A stretch of DNA of 64,000 nt, taken from positions 620,001 through 684,000 of the forward strand of contig OZ244581.1 in the NCBI GenBank assembly GCA_965217935.1, read 5' to 3'. The first letter of the stretch is position 1; the number at the start of each line of letters is the position of its first letter. The notes below the pieces were generated by a model that made no database searches, had not been told where the DNA came from, and saw only the letters and a program-made list of their open reading frames with translations. This document shows, piece by piece, positions 28,933 through 37,730 of the stretch. The position numbers and the translations under genes were made by a program. Origin of the DNA: JBBROS01 sp965217935 (lineage in GTDB: Bacteria; Pseudomonadota; Alphaproteobacteria; Acetobacterales; Acetobacteraceae).

Positions 28933-29815
28933 CTACAGCCGCTCCGCCTCAGCCGGCGCCTTCGCGCCCGCGCCGAGGCAAAGCCGGGCCAGCTTGTCGG
29001 CGAACGCCGCCGCTTGGGGCGGGAACAGCATCGTGCGATGGTCGCCCTCGACGCGATGGATTTGCATAACGCTGGGGAACGCCGACCAGCCTAGGTCGGC
29101 CGATGATCCGTCCGGGTGCGCATCGGTGCGGAACAGCACGACGGGCACTTGGGCCGAAGCCTCCTCGCGGCGGCAGAGCCATACCGCCATTGCGGCGCGC
29201 CGCGTTGTCTCGCAGAGCCGGGCTTGCAACGCGCGCGGCAGCATGGAGGCAAGCGGCAGGCGGCCCGGGAAGAACGGCAGACGCTCCCGGATCGTCAGCC
29301 TGCTGAGCAACGAGAGCGCCGCCGACTTCGAACCGGCGGCCCAGGTGCGCCGGAGCCGCTTGGTCCAGCCGAGACGCCGGGCCAAGCCGAGGCGGCGCCA
29401 TAGGTTGGTGTTGGCATGGAGCGCTCGGCCGCGCGGGGTGGTGAACTGCTCCAGATTGGCCTCGAACACGGCGAGCGGCAGGTCCCAGCCTGTCAGGCGT
29501 TCGAGCGTCATGGCGAACTCAAGCATCCGGAGGGAGTCGCCGCCGGCCTCCGACCAGGTCAGGCCGGTGCGGCTTCTGTTCGCGCCCAGCGCCTCGCGCC
29601 TCGCGCCACGCTTTCGCCACCATGCGCCCGGTCTCGGTAGCGCCGGTCCGGGCCGTGCGCCGGAATGGCGTGCGGCCGGTCCGGCGCGCCTGGTCGAGCG
29701 GCTTCAGCGCGGCAAGGTCGGGCTTGGCGCTGGGCAGGTGCGGGATAGACGGGACAAGGCGCAGCCGTGCCGGGCGCATCGCGTCCGGCAGCAACCGCAG
29801 CGCCGCGTTCAGTTG
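28933..29815 (-). pseudogene. Adenylation (C-term), carrier protein and thioesterase-like fragment
   Basis: The right end encodes an adenylation-domain tail (DAMRPARLRLVPSIPHLPSA, then KPDLAALKPLDQARR). A frameshift near 29595 separates it from a carrier protein with the phosphopantetheine motif WSEAGGDSLRMLEF (serine at about 29541) and a downstream thioesterase-like region (VPVVLFRTDAH, MQIHRVEGDHRTML). This is the 3' part of an NRPS-like ligase. Its 5' part is missing: at 29816-29822 the sequence turns abruptly into an unrelated gene on the other strand. Presumably it once decorated the polysaccharide. Confidence 0.7.
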
Positions 29816-29821
29816 CCGCCG

Positions 29822-30309
29822 CGCCAGATCGGGCCGGAGCGGAGCCGGCTGCAGGCCATCGCCGGCCCCAACGTCAGCTTCGCCGGCTTCGTGCCGGATG
29901 CCGAGCTGCGCGCGCTGATGGCCGGGGCGCGAGCGTTCGTCTTCGCCGCCGAGGAGGACTTCGGCATTGGGCCGGTGGAGGCGCAGGCCGAGGGCACGCC
30001 GGTGATCGCGCCCGGCCGGGGCGGCGTGCGCGAGACGATGGTGACGTCCGGGCCGGCGCTGACGGGGTTGTTCTTCAACGCCGTGACGGCGCCGGCCATC
30101 GCGGCGGGGGTGCAGCATCTCTCCGGCGCGAGCGCGAGTTTTCTCCCGTGAACTGCCATGCGAACGCCAGTCGCTTCAGCGAGCAGCGCTTCGAGGCGGA
30201 CCTCTGCGCCTACGTGGACGCGCAGCTCGCATTGTTCCGCGAGCGGATGCAGGACGGCTGCGCTCCCGCCGGGGCCGCGCCCGAGCCGGCATTGGCTCAG
30301 GCCGGCTGA
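29822..30309 (+). pseudogene. C-terminal half of a GT4 glycosyltransferase, 5'-truncated and frameshifted
   Basis: Coding sense starts exactly at the junction near 29822: GPERSRLQAIAGPNVSFAGF, FVFAAEEDFGIGPVEAQAEG, TPVIAPGRGGVRETM, as in O-antigen mannosyl/rhamnosyltransferases. A frameshift near 30117 moves the end into another frame (FSPVNCHANASRFSEQRF, to stop at 30309). The N-terminal half is absent. Confidence 0.8.
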
Positions 30310-30323
30310 GGCGCCGCAGGACC

Positions 30324-31570
30324 ATGCCGAATACCGAGCGCGTCCGACCGGCCGCGGCCGCCTCGCTGTATCGCGGAGCGGGGGACATGGACGGCCCGGC
30401 GCCTCCGCCGGACCTCGATTGGGCGGAGGTGCTGCAGATCTGGCTGCGCAGCCTATGGCTGATCGTGCCCGCGGCCGTCGCCTTCGCGCTCGCCAGCTTG
30501 ATGGCGCCGGTCTACGAGGCGAAATCGTTGCTGCTGCTGGACCGCCCGAGTTCCGGCGCCCTCGGCAGCGCCGCCGATAGCCAGCCCGCCATCGCGCCGA
30601 AGGCGACCCTTGTCAACAGCCAGATCGCGGCGCTGCTGCGACTGGAAGGCGTGGCGCAGCAGGAGCGGGAGAACTAGCTCTCGCTGCTGCGCAAGCTGCG
30701 CTCCTACGACAATGTCGAGCAACTGGTGAAGCCCGACATCACCGTGCTGTCGCAGGCGTTCGCGCCGGACACCCCCTACGCGCCCCGGCGCAGGCTGTTC
30801 ACGGTTTTCGGCTTCCTGCTCGGCGGAACGTCCGCGGCATTCGGCTCAGCGCTCTGGCTAGGGCGCCGCGAGGTGGTGCGGCACTCCTGGGACGCGGCCG
30901 CCTTGACCGGGATCGCGAGCCTGGGCGTGATGCCGAAGCTGGCGATGCGCAGCGGCGGGGAGACCGACCGGCAGCATGTCGCCTACAGCGTCTTCCGCGA
31001 AGAGCTGCGCTCGGTCTGCGCGACCCTGGTGCGCAGCTACGCGCAGCGCGGGCCGAACGGGGCCAGCGTGAGCGTGATGGCGACGTCCTCGTTCCCGAAG
31101 GAGGGGAAATCAACGTTCTGCGCCGAGCTCGGGCGGTTCGCCGCCGGGAGCGGACCAAGGTCAGGTGGTTGGCGCCTTCCAGCACCCGCCGCAGCGCCGC
31201 CTCTGCCTTGCCTGCAATCAGCGGCTTGCGGTGGCCGCCCATCTTGCCCGCCACGCGCCGCCCGTCCCGCCGAAGCGCCCGCGCCCAGTCCTGCACCGTC
31301 GAGCGGCCCACCGCGATCCGCCGGGCCACAGCCGACATCGCTTCTCCCGCCTCAACCGCCGCCAAAACCCGCTCCCGCAAGTCCGCCGAATACGCACCAG
31401 CCAGCAAAGCCATCCCAAAACCAGGCATATGGGAACAAATCGCCGGACCTCAACGCAAATCGCTCTAGTCGTGCAGCCGCCACGTGGCAGGGGGCGGAAT
31501 GGCCGAGGTTCCGCTGCAGGACCGGATCGTGGCCGTGTCGCTGTCGCGCGCCGAGGAGGGCAGGCGGTGA
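30324..31570 (+). pseudogene. Wzz/GumC-type chain-length determinant with tyrosine-kinase domain, broken
   Basis: N-terminus has the membrane-anchored Wzz start (WAEVLQIWLRSLWLIVPAAV, EAKSLLLLDRPSSG). TAG at 30675-30677 interrupts QQEREN-LSLLRKLRSYDN. The long coiled-coil region is missing, indicating an internal deletion. The C-terminal transmembrane segment (LFTVFGFLLGGTSAAFG) and kinase P-loop (SSFPKEGKST, near 31100) follow. At about 31160 an IS630 fragment replaces the middle of the kinase; the last codons (MAEVPLQDRIVAVSLSRAEE) survive at 31499-31570. It would have controlled polymer length and export. Confidence 0.75.
31160..31428 (-). pseudogene. IS630-family transposase, N-terminal fragment
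   Basis: Helix-turn-helix start MALLAGAYSADLRERVLAAV, with IAVGRSTVQDWARALRRDGR and GKMGGHRKPLIAG, typical of the first 90 residues of IS630 transposases. The DDE domain is absent; the frame ends at about 31162 where kinase sequence resumes on the other strand. Evidence of an old insertion followed by deletion. Confidence 0.8.
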
Positions 31571-32912
31571 GGCGCCGGATCGCCGTGCCGGAACTGCTGC
31601 TGTTCGTTTTCCCGGTCGTGGGCGCCAGCCTGGGTGGGGCGAGCGTGGCGAAGCTGGCGATCCCGGCCGCGGCCGCCGGGTTGGCGCTGTGGCTGGCCGC
31701 CCGCGACCCGGCGCGCTACGTGCAGCTCCTGCTGTGGACGCTGATCCTGGTAACAGGGCTGCGCCGGTATGTCGATTGGCACGCGGGCTATTCGCCGACC
31801 AATCCGATGATGCTGGCGCCCTATCTGGAGGTCGTGGCGGCGACCCCCGCGATGGCGCTCTACCTGATATCCGGCCGGCGTTATACGGCCGAGTTCGTGG
31901 CCATGCTGGGCGTGCTCGCGGCTGCGTTCGGCTACGCCCTGATGACCGGGGCGATGATGGACGGCACGCTCGCCTTGATGCGCTGGCTGGCGCCGCCATG
32001 GATCGCGCTTTACGTGTGCGCGCGCGCCGGGCTGCTGGCGGACCTGCGCGGCGCGGTGCACCGGACCTTCCGCTTGGCGCTGCCGGCGGCCGCGACGTAT
32101 GGGATCGTGCAGTTCGTCAATATCCTGCCGTGGGACGCCTAATTTCATGCGGGAGGCGCCGATCAACAGCGTCGGCTGCCCGGCGCCGTTCGCGGTGCGC
32201 GTGTTCGCGACGATGAACTCGCCGGGCAGCCTGGCGGCGATGCTCGGGACGGGGCTGCTGATGCTGCTGCCGGGCACGAGGGGGTTGCGCTGGGGCGGCA
32301 TCTTACTGGCGGTCGCGACTCTGATGCTGACCACGCAACGCGCCGCGCTGGGCGGCTTGGCGGCAGCGGTCGCGGCGCTGCTGGTGGTGGGTCGGCATGA
32401 CGGTGTTGGCGGCCGCGGCCGTGATCGCGGCGATGCTCAGCGTCCCGGGGGCCGGCAACAAGGTGATCGCGGCCGCAAGCTCTGTTTCGGCGCTGAACCA
32501 GGACGACAGCGCGCAGGAACGGTTGCAGCAGCATCGCGACGTGCTGCCGATGCTGAGCGGGCAGATGCTCGGACGCGGCCTCGGCTGTCCGACGAACCCG
32601 CTGTTCCTCAACGTCGGCAACCATATCTCGCTGGACAGTGGGCTGATCGACATCGTCCTGAGCTTCGGACTGCCCAACGGCATGCTGTTCCTGGCCATCT
32701 TGGCAGCGCTGGCGTTCCAGGGGCTGCGCATCGCCTTGGCATCGAGCGACGGCGTGGCCGCGGTGGAATTCGGCGGCGCGGCGTTCGGCTTGGCCCAGCG
32801 TCCGCTCGGAAGCCAAAACACCGGCGAGCACGGCATGTTTCTCTATCTCGCGCCGGGCTTGCTGCTGGCGAGCGGCGTGGCGGGCGCGCAGGTCAGGCTG
32901 CAACCGCCCTGA
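31567..32912 (+). pseudogene. O-antigen ligase/polymerase-like membrane protein, frameshifted
   Basis: GTG 31567 overlaps the stop of the kinase remnant. Hydrophobic helices (VPELLLFVFPVVGASLGG and following) run to QFVNILPWDA, where the frame shifts at about 32135 into REAPINSVGCPAPFAVRVFA, and again at about 32393 into TVLAAAAVIAAMLSVPGAGN. The Wzy_C-type loop has ERLQQHRDVLPMLSGQMLGR and LDSGLIDIVLSFGLPNG, ending at 32912. Two frameshifts in an otherwise recognisable O-antigen ligase family protein. Confidence 0.8.
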
Positions 32913-33278
32913 CTGCAAAGCGAGGCGCGTCGCTTGCCGGTCCCGATCAATGCCGGATCCGTCGACGGCGCCAATCTGGCGGGATGAGCGTCAGGCGAGC
33001 ATGCCCTGCCCGCCCGCTGCGTGGAGCAGGCGCGCCAGCAGCCACAGCCGCCACCGGAGGCGTCCGTCTACCGCTTGGCCCTGCAAGCTGGAGGCAGCGA
33101 CGAGGGCCTGCTCATCGCCCTTCCCCCTCCGCCCGAATGCCGGCCGTTCCGGCCCGAGGCCGACCCGAGCCGCCTGGCCGCACGGCTGCCCTCCCCGGCG
33201 CGCCGCGTCGGCCCGCGCGCACTCGCCGCCAGCAAGCCTGAGCCGAAGCCGAAAACACCCGAGGGCTGCGTCCGATAG
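32913..33278 (+). pseudogene. Possible coding remnant downstream of the O-antigen ligase
   Basis: The frame directly after the ligase stop stays coding-like: VPINAGSVDGANLAG, a TGA near 32985, then EASVYRLALQAGGSDEG and a Pro/Arg/Ala-rich tail to 33278. No homologue recognised; could be the start of a further lost locus gene with Trp to TGA. Confidence 0.3.
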
Positions 33279-33708
33279 CATGAGCGCACGCGCCCATGCC
33301 GCAACCCCACGCCTCCCCATACAAGCGAAGACAATACCCTGAAACGGGTGGCTCCAGGATCAACGCCTACCGTCAAGTTGGGGCGGGAAAGGGCGTGCTG
33401 AACGGCTTCATCCAGGCCGCCAGGTTTGCTGGCGCAACGTCGCCCAATCGTCCAGCCAGCATAGGCCGCCTCAAACCCCTGTTCGAGGCAGCTGCGCCCG
33501 CGCGAAGCCAGGCGTAAACCCATTGCTCGAGTGCAATCAATTCGCGGCGGAACGCTGCACAGAACGGCTAAAGCGGGGCTGACGTATTCGGCCCCCAAAA
33601 GGAACGGCGCGGCAGGTCGAGTTGTGCCGCCGCTCTCAACGCAGCCGCCCCGGCCTGCCCGGGCAGCAGATTTGACCCGGCGCGCGCAGCCAATGAGAAT
33701 AGGCCCGC
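33279..33708. other. Gene-free stretch between the decayed locus and the radical SAM gene
   Basis: About 430 bp with only short, unsupported open frames on both strands and no repeat or RNA gene that I recognise. It probably contains the promoter of the radical SAM gene. Confidence 0.5.
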
Positions 33709-34668
33709 ATGACGTCCCACCTTGACCTCGCCCCATCCAAGCTTGGCCCGGCCAAGTTCCGGGACCCGCACCGCACCGCGGACGGCCAGGCGAGGGCGTC
33801 GGTTCGGCTGTCCGCGCTCCGCACGCTCTGGTTCAACACCGGCACGCTGTGCAACTTGGCTTGCACGCGCTGCTACATCGAGAGCAGCCCCCGCAACGAC
33901 GCGCTGGTCTATCTGTCTGCCCAGGAGGTCGGCGGATTGCTTGACGAAGCGCAGGCCCGCGAGCAGCCGCCCGAGGAGATCGGCTTTACCGGCGGCGAGC
34001 CGTTCATGAACCCCGGCATCCTGCCCATCCTGAACGACACGCTGCGCCGAGGCTTCAAGACACTGGTCCTGACCAACGCGATGCGGCCCATGCTCCGTTC
34101 GAAGCAGGCGCTGCGGACCTTGAACGAGAGCTTCCCCGGCCAGCTAACCCTGCGCGTAAGCCTCGACCATTACGACCCTGCCCTGCACGACTTGGAACGC
34201 GGCCGGGGCACGTTCGATAAAACCATGGCCGGCCTCGCCTGGCTCTCGCAATCAGGGTTCCAGGTCCATGTGGCCGGACGCGCCGGCTTCAGCTCGGAGA
34301 ACGAGGCCGCGCTGCGCGCCGGCTACCGCGGGCTGTTCGCGGAGCGCCGCATCGGGGTTGACGCCGGCGACCCGGTCGCGCTGATGCTGTTCCCGGAGAT
34401 GGACTCGTCAGCCGACGTTCCGGAGATCACGGAGGCGTGCTGGGGCATCCTCGGCAAGTCGCCCGAGAGCGTCATGTGCGCGTCCTCGCGGATGGTGGTC
34501 AAGCGCAAGGGCGCCGACGCCCCTGCCATCCTCGCGTGCACCCTGCTGCCGTATGATCCCCAGTTCGAACTCGGCGCCACCCTGGCCGAGGCCGTCCGTC
34601 CGGTGCAGCTCAACCATCCGCACTGCGCCCGCTTTTGCGTCCTGGGCGGCGGCGCCTGCAGCCGATGA
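33709..34668 (+). CDS. Radical SAM protein, function unknown
   Basis: 319 aa with the canonical cluster motif CNLACTRCY (residues about 49-57) preceded by TLWFNTGTL, then GFTGGEPFMNPGI (SAM-binding GGE), VLTNAMRPM and RVSLDHYDP. A C-terminal set of cysteines (CWGILG, MCASSRM, ACTLLPYD, CARFCVLGGGACSR) could bind an auxiliary cluster. This is a well-conserved but uncharacterised radical SAM family. It stands alone after the decayed locus, and a DUF2934 gene follows 87 bp later. Confidence 0.88.
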   Translation: MTSHLDLAPSKLGPAKFRDPHRTADGQARASVRLSALRTLWFNTGTLCNLACTRCYIESSPRNDALVYLSAQEVGGLLDEAQAREQPPEEIGFTGGEPFMNPGILPILNDTLRRGFKTLVLTNAMRPMLRSKQALRTLNESFPGQLTLRVSLDHYDPALHDLERGRGTFDKTMAGLAWLSQSGFQVHVAGRAGFSSENEAALRAGYRGLFAERRIGVDAGDPVALMLFPEMDSSADVPEITEACWGILGKSPESVMCASSRMVVKRKGADAPAILACTLLPYDPQFELGATLAEAVRPVQLNHPHCARFCVLGGGACSR

Positions 34669-34755
34669 GCCGGCCGGTCTCGGGCCCGAAGGCCTGGACG
34701 GCGCCGAAGCGATGACAATAATGCAGGCAATTCGGCAAGACGGGCGGAGGCGGCG

Positions 34756-35013
34756 ATGGAAACCGATCACGAAAAGCGGGTTCGGGACAGGGCGTATTAC
34801 CTTTGGGAGAAGGAAGGATCGCCCGCGGGCAGGGACAGGGAATTCTGGGAACGTGCCGCGCTGATCGAGGGCGCAGGCGGTCCCGTCAGTTCCGCAACCG
34901 TTCCGGATGCAGGAGCGGGAACCGTGTCGGAGGTGGACGAGGCGATGAGGGAAACCTTCCCGGCCAGCGATCCGCCCTCGTTCACGGCCTCGAACCGGGT
35001 CGGCGACGATTAG
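34756..35013 (+). CDS. DUF2934 domain protein
   Basis: 85 aa, ATG 34756 with GGAGG upstream. Contains the DUF2934 signature RDRAYYLWEKEGSPAGRDRE (residues about 10-29) ending in FWERA, and a C-terminal motif AMRETFPASDPPSF common in stress-related small proteins of soil proteobacteria. Function unknown. Confidence 0.85.
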   Translation: METDHEKRVRDRAYYLWEKEGSPAGRDREFWERAALIEGAGGPVSSATVPDAGAGTVSEVDEAMRETFPASDPPSFTASNRVGDD

Positions 35014-35046
35014 CGGGCGACCCTGCGGAACCGGCTCGGAGGCGTT

Positions 35047-35745
35047 TCACTGCACGTCCCCCGAGACGATGACGGCCGGGCCATCCGTTGTCTCGAGATG
35101 CAGCGCCCCGTCCTGCCCGATGCCGCGAAACGCCCCATGAACTTGACGATCCCCGGCGCCGACGACCAGCGGCGCATCCGCGTCAGGGCCGAGCGCGCGC
35201 CACCGCTCGCGCACCGGCCCGAACCCATCCCGCTGATACCGCTCCCGCCACCGCGAGATCGACGCGAGAAGCAGGCGGGCGAACTCCGTCGCCGCCGGCG
35301 CACCCGATCCCTCCAGGCTTGCCACGGCACGCCCGAGCATGGCCGGGGCGCCAGCCAGGTTGACGCCGAACCCGATCACGAGCCACGCACGCTCTCCCAT
35401 CGAGCATTCAAGCAGCACGCCGCCGGCTTTCCCGCCATGCAGCAGCATGTCGTTCGGCCACTTCAACCGCAACGCGCCCGGTCCGGCGAACGGGACGACC
35501 GCGTCTGCCAGAGCCACCGCGGACAACAAGGACCAGTGGCCAGGCACGATCCGTTGCGCCGGCCGGAGCAGCACCGACAGGTGCAAGTTGCCGTCGATCG
35601 TCTGCCAGGACCGCCCCAGCCGCCCCCGCCCCGCCGTCTGCCGCCTCGCGCACAGCGCGTGTTCGGCCGCTCCCGCTTCGGCCCGGCGTTTCAGCTCCTC
35701 GGACGTCGAAGCGATGTCATCGATGCATTCGAGCGGGATCGTCAT
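35047..35745 (-). CDS. birA: Biotin--[acetyl-CoA-carboxylase] ligase
   Basis: 232 aa catalytic-only BirA (no DNA-binding domain). Attaches biotin to the BCCP lysine through biotinyl-AMP. Motifs: ECIDDIASTSEELKRRA, QTAGRGRLGRSW (the GRGRxGR adenylate loop, about residues 38-49), LKWPNDMLL with GGKAGGVLLE, and GFGVNLA. ATG 35745 is chosen because the family starts just before this point; an upstream extension is not conserved. Confidence 0.93.
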   Translation of the reverse strand: MTIPLECIDDIASTSEELKRRAEAGAAEHALCARRQTAGRGRLGRSWQTIDGNLHLSVLLRPAQRIVPGHWSLLSAVALADAVVPFAGPGALRLKWPNDMLLHGGKAGGVLLECSMGERAWLVIGFGVNLAGAPAMLGRAVASLEGSGAPAATEFARLLLASISRWRERYQRDGFGPVRERWRALGPDADAPLVVGAGDRQVHGAFRGIGQDGALHLETTDGPAVIVSGDVQ

Positions 35746-35787
35746 GGCGCGATATAACCGGCTGCACGGCCTGATCGGCAACTGGGC

Positions 35788-36558
35788 GTGACCTGGTCGC
35801 CGGAGAAATACCTCGCCTTCGAGGATCAGCGCACCCGCCCAGCCCGCGACCTGATCGCCGCCCTCCCCGCTATGTCGCCGGCACGGGCGGCCGATCTCGG
35901 TTGCGGACCCGGGAACTCCACCGCCCTGCTTGCGGCTCATGCTCAAGCAGCGAAGGTCGTCGGCATCGATAACGCCCCGGAGATGGTCGCCGCCGCCCGC
36001 GCACGCCATCCTGAGCTGCGCTTTGACCTGGCCTCGATCGACGCTTGGACGCCGAAAGAGCCTGTCAGCCTGATCTTCTCAAACGCCGCTTTGCAATGGA
36101 TGCCGCGGCACGAAGACCTGCTTACTCGGCTCATCGCGTTCCTGGAACCCGGCGGCTGCCTTGCGATCCAAATGCCAGACAACCTGGACGAGCCCGCGCA
36201 TCGCCTCATGCGGACCGTTGCCCGGCAGCAACCGTGGGCAAAGACGCTATCGATGGCCGGCGCCGCAAGGACCCGGATTCTGACGCCTGACGAATACTAT
36301 CGGCTCCTGAAACCAGCCTGCCGCGACATCGACATCTTTCGCACCACCTATCACCACGTGTTGCCGGGCGGCCCGGACGCGATCGTCAACTGGTTCCTCG
36401 GCAGCGGCTTGCGGCCATATGTCGAACCGCTGAACGAGGATAACAGAACGGCGTTCCTGGACTGCTACCGTCAGAGGATCGCCGCGGCGTATCCCCAGCA
36501 ACAGGACGGCAGCGTCCTGCTGCCGTTCCCGCGCCTGTTCATCGTGGTCCGGCGCTGA
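35788..36558 (+). CDS. tam: Trans-aconitate 2-methyltransferase
   Basis: 256-aa SAM-dependent methyltransferase that detoxifies trans-aconitate. GTG 35788 opens TWSPEKYLAFEDQRTRPARD, the diagnostic N-terminus of Tam. SAM motif I is AADLGCGPGNSTALL (about residue 35), then GIDNAPEMVAAAR, SNAALQWMPRHEDLL and MPDNLDEPAHRLM. Divergent from birA with a 42-bp gap. Confidence 0.93.
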   Translation: MTWSPEKYLAFEDQRTRPARDLIAALPAMSPARAADLGCGPGNSTALLAAHAQAAKVVGIDNAPEMVAAARARHPELRFDLASIDAWTPKEPVSLIFSNAALQWMPRHEDLLTRLIAFLEPGGCLAIQMPDNLDEPAHRLMRTVARQQPWAKTLSMAGAARTRILTPDEYYRLLKPACRDIDIFRTTYHHVLPGGPDAIVNWFLGSGLRPYVEPLNEDNRTAFLDCYRQRIAAAYPQQQDGSVLLPFPRLFIVVRR

Positions 36559-36564
36559 TCGCGC

Positions 36565-37059
36565 TCAGGCCAGATTGACCTTCTCGTTCCCGCCCGGATC
36601 AGGCGACTCGCCCGTCACGGCAGCCTTCACGTAGCCGTACGCATGGAGCATCGTACTGCTCGGCGCGTCCCAATACTCGGCCGCATCCACGGACACCTTC
36701 AGCATCGCGATGTCCGGGTCATCCTTCCCCTTCGGAAACCAAGTGCGGACCGGCTCCGACCAATGCGCGTCGATGGCCGATTTGTCCGTCACCAGCGAGG
36801 CCCGGCCGGACAAGCTGACGTAGTCCTGCTTGCCGCTGTCCGCGAACGTCACGCAGACATCATGCTCCGCATTCACCTCATCGACCTTATGGCTGCTCTT
36901 CTTGGTGAAAAACCACAGCGTGCCATCGAATTTGCTCTGGCTCGGATGCATCGGCCGCGCTCGGAGATGCCCGCCGTCCTCGGTCGTCAGCATGGCCACG
37001 CCAACGCCCTTCATCATCGACCACAGCTTCTCCATCGCCTCGGCGTTGCTCGTACTCAT
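36565..37059 (-). CDS. Pyridoxamine 5'-phosphate oxidase-like general stress protein
   Basis: 164 aa, ATG 37059 with AAGGAG upstream. FMN-binding split-barrel of the general stress protein 26 type: GVGVAMLTTEDGGHLRARPM, GTLWFFTKKSSHKVDEVN, VCVTFADSGKQDYVSLSGRA, and a C-terminal AEYWDAPSS. Probably a flavin or F420/FMN-binding redox protein; substrate not determinable. Convergent with tam. Confidence 0.87.
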   Translation of the reverse strand: MSTSNAEAMEKLWSMMKGVGVAMLTTEDGGHLRARPMHPSQSKFDGTLWFFTKKSSHKVDEVNAEHDVCVTFADSGKQDYVSLSGRASLVTDKSAIDAHWSEPVRTWFPKGKDDPDIAMLKVSVDAAEYWDAPSSTMLHAYGYVKAAVTGESPDPGGNEKVNLA

Positions 37060-37136
37060 GGCAGCTCCTTCACGTTTCGCTCATCCCTAAACCATCGAGG
37101 CCCCGCCCGGGTTGCACGGCCCCGAGTTGCACGGCC

Positions 37137-37730
37137 ATGAACACGGCGCCGCTCGCTGATCCCGCCGAGGTCGCCCGCCGCCACGCCCTGCTCGCCGCCA
37201 CGCCCAGGATGCAGCCCCTGGTCCGCCACGCGCAAGCATTGCGGGCGGCCTACGGCCAAGTCCCCGACGCGGATCCTCTGGACGGAGGCGGGGACGCCCG
37301 GCTGCTGCTGCTGCTGGAGACGCCCGGCCCAGCCGTTGCGCCGAGCGGGTTCGTCTCCGCCGACAACCCCACCGGAACGGGCCGCAACCTGCGCCGCTTC
37401 TGCGCCGAAGCGGGCCTCGACCGGCTCGATCGGCTCATCTGGAACGCGGTGCCCTGGATCATCCATGCAAACGGCCGCAACCGCCCGCCGCGCGCGGCGG
37501 AAGTGCGCGACGGCGCCGCCACCTTGCCCCCGCTGCTCCGCGCGCTCGGCCTCAAGGTCGCCATCCTGGCCGGGCGGCACGCGGCGAGAGCGGCGCCTAT
37601 GTTCAACCAGGGCACGACGGTCCTGTTCATGCCGCACCCGAGCCCGACCATCGTCTGCACCAGCCCGGCAATCGCCCAGCGCATTCAGGACACGCTGCGC
37701 CAGGCCGTCGCCCTGCTCAGGGCGGGCTGA
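37137..37730 (+). CDS. Uracil-DNA glycosylase superfamily protein
   Basis: 197 aa. Shows LLLLLETPGPAVAPSGFVSA (water-activating loop region), NPTGTGRNLRRF, a WNAVPWIIH segment, and MPHPSPTIVCTS, equivalent to the HPSP leucine loop of UDG families. Nucleobase excision is likely, but the exact lesion is unknown; this divergent UDG-like family is common in alphaproteobacteria. The 3' end overlaps the convergent glycosidase by 14 bp. Confidence 0.85.
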   Translation: MNTAPLADPAEVARRHALLAATPRMQPLVRHAQALRAAYGQVPDADPLDGGGDARLLLLLETPGPAVAPSGFVSADNPTGTGRNLRRFCAEAGLDRLDRLIWNAVPWIIHANGRNRPPRAAEVRDGAATLPPLLRALGLKVAILAGRHAARAAPMFNQGTTVLFMPHPSPTIVCTSPAIAQRIQDTLRQAVALLRAG

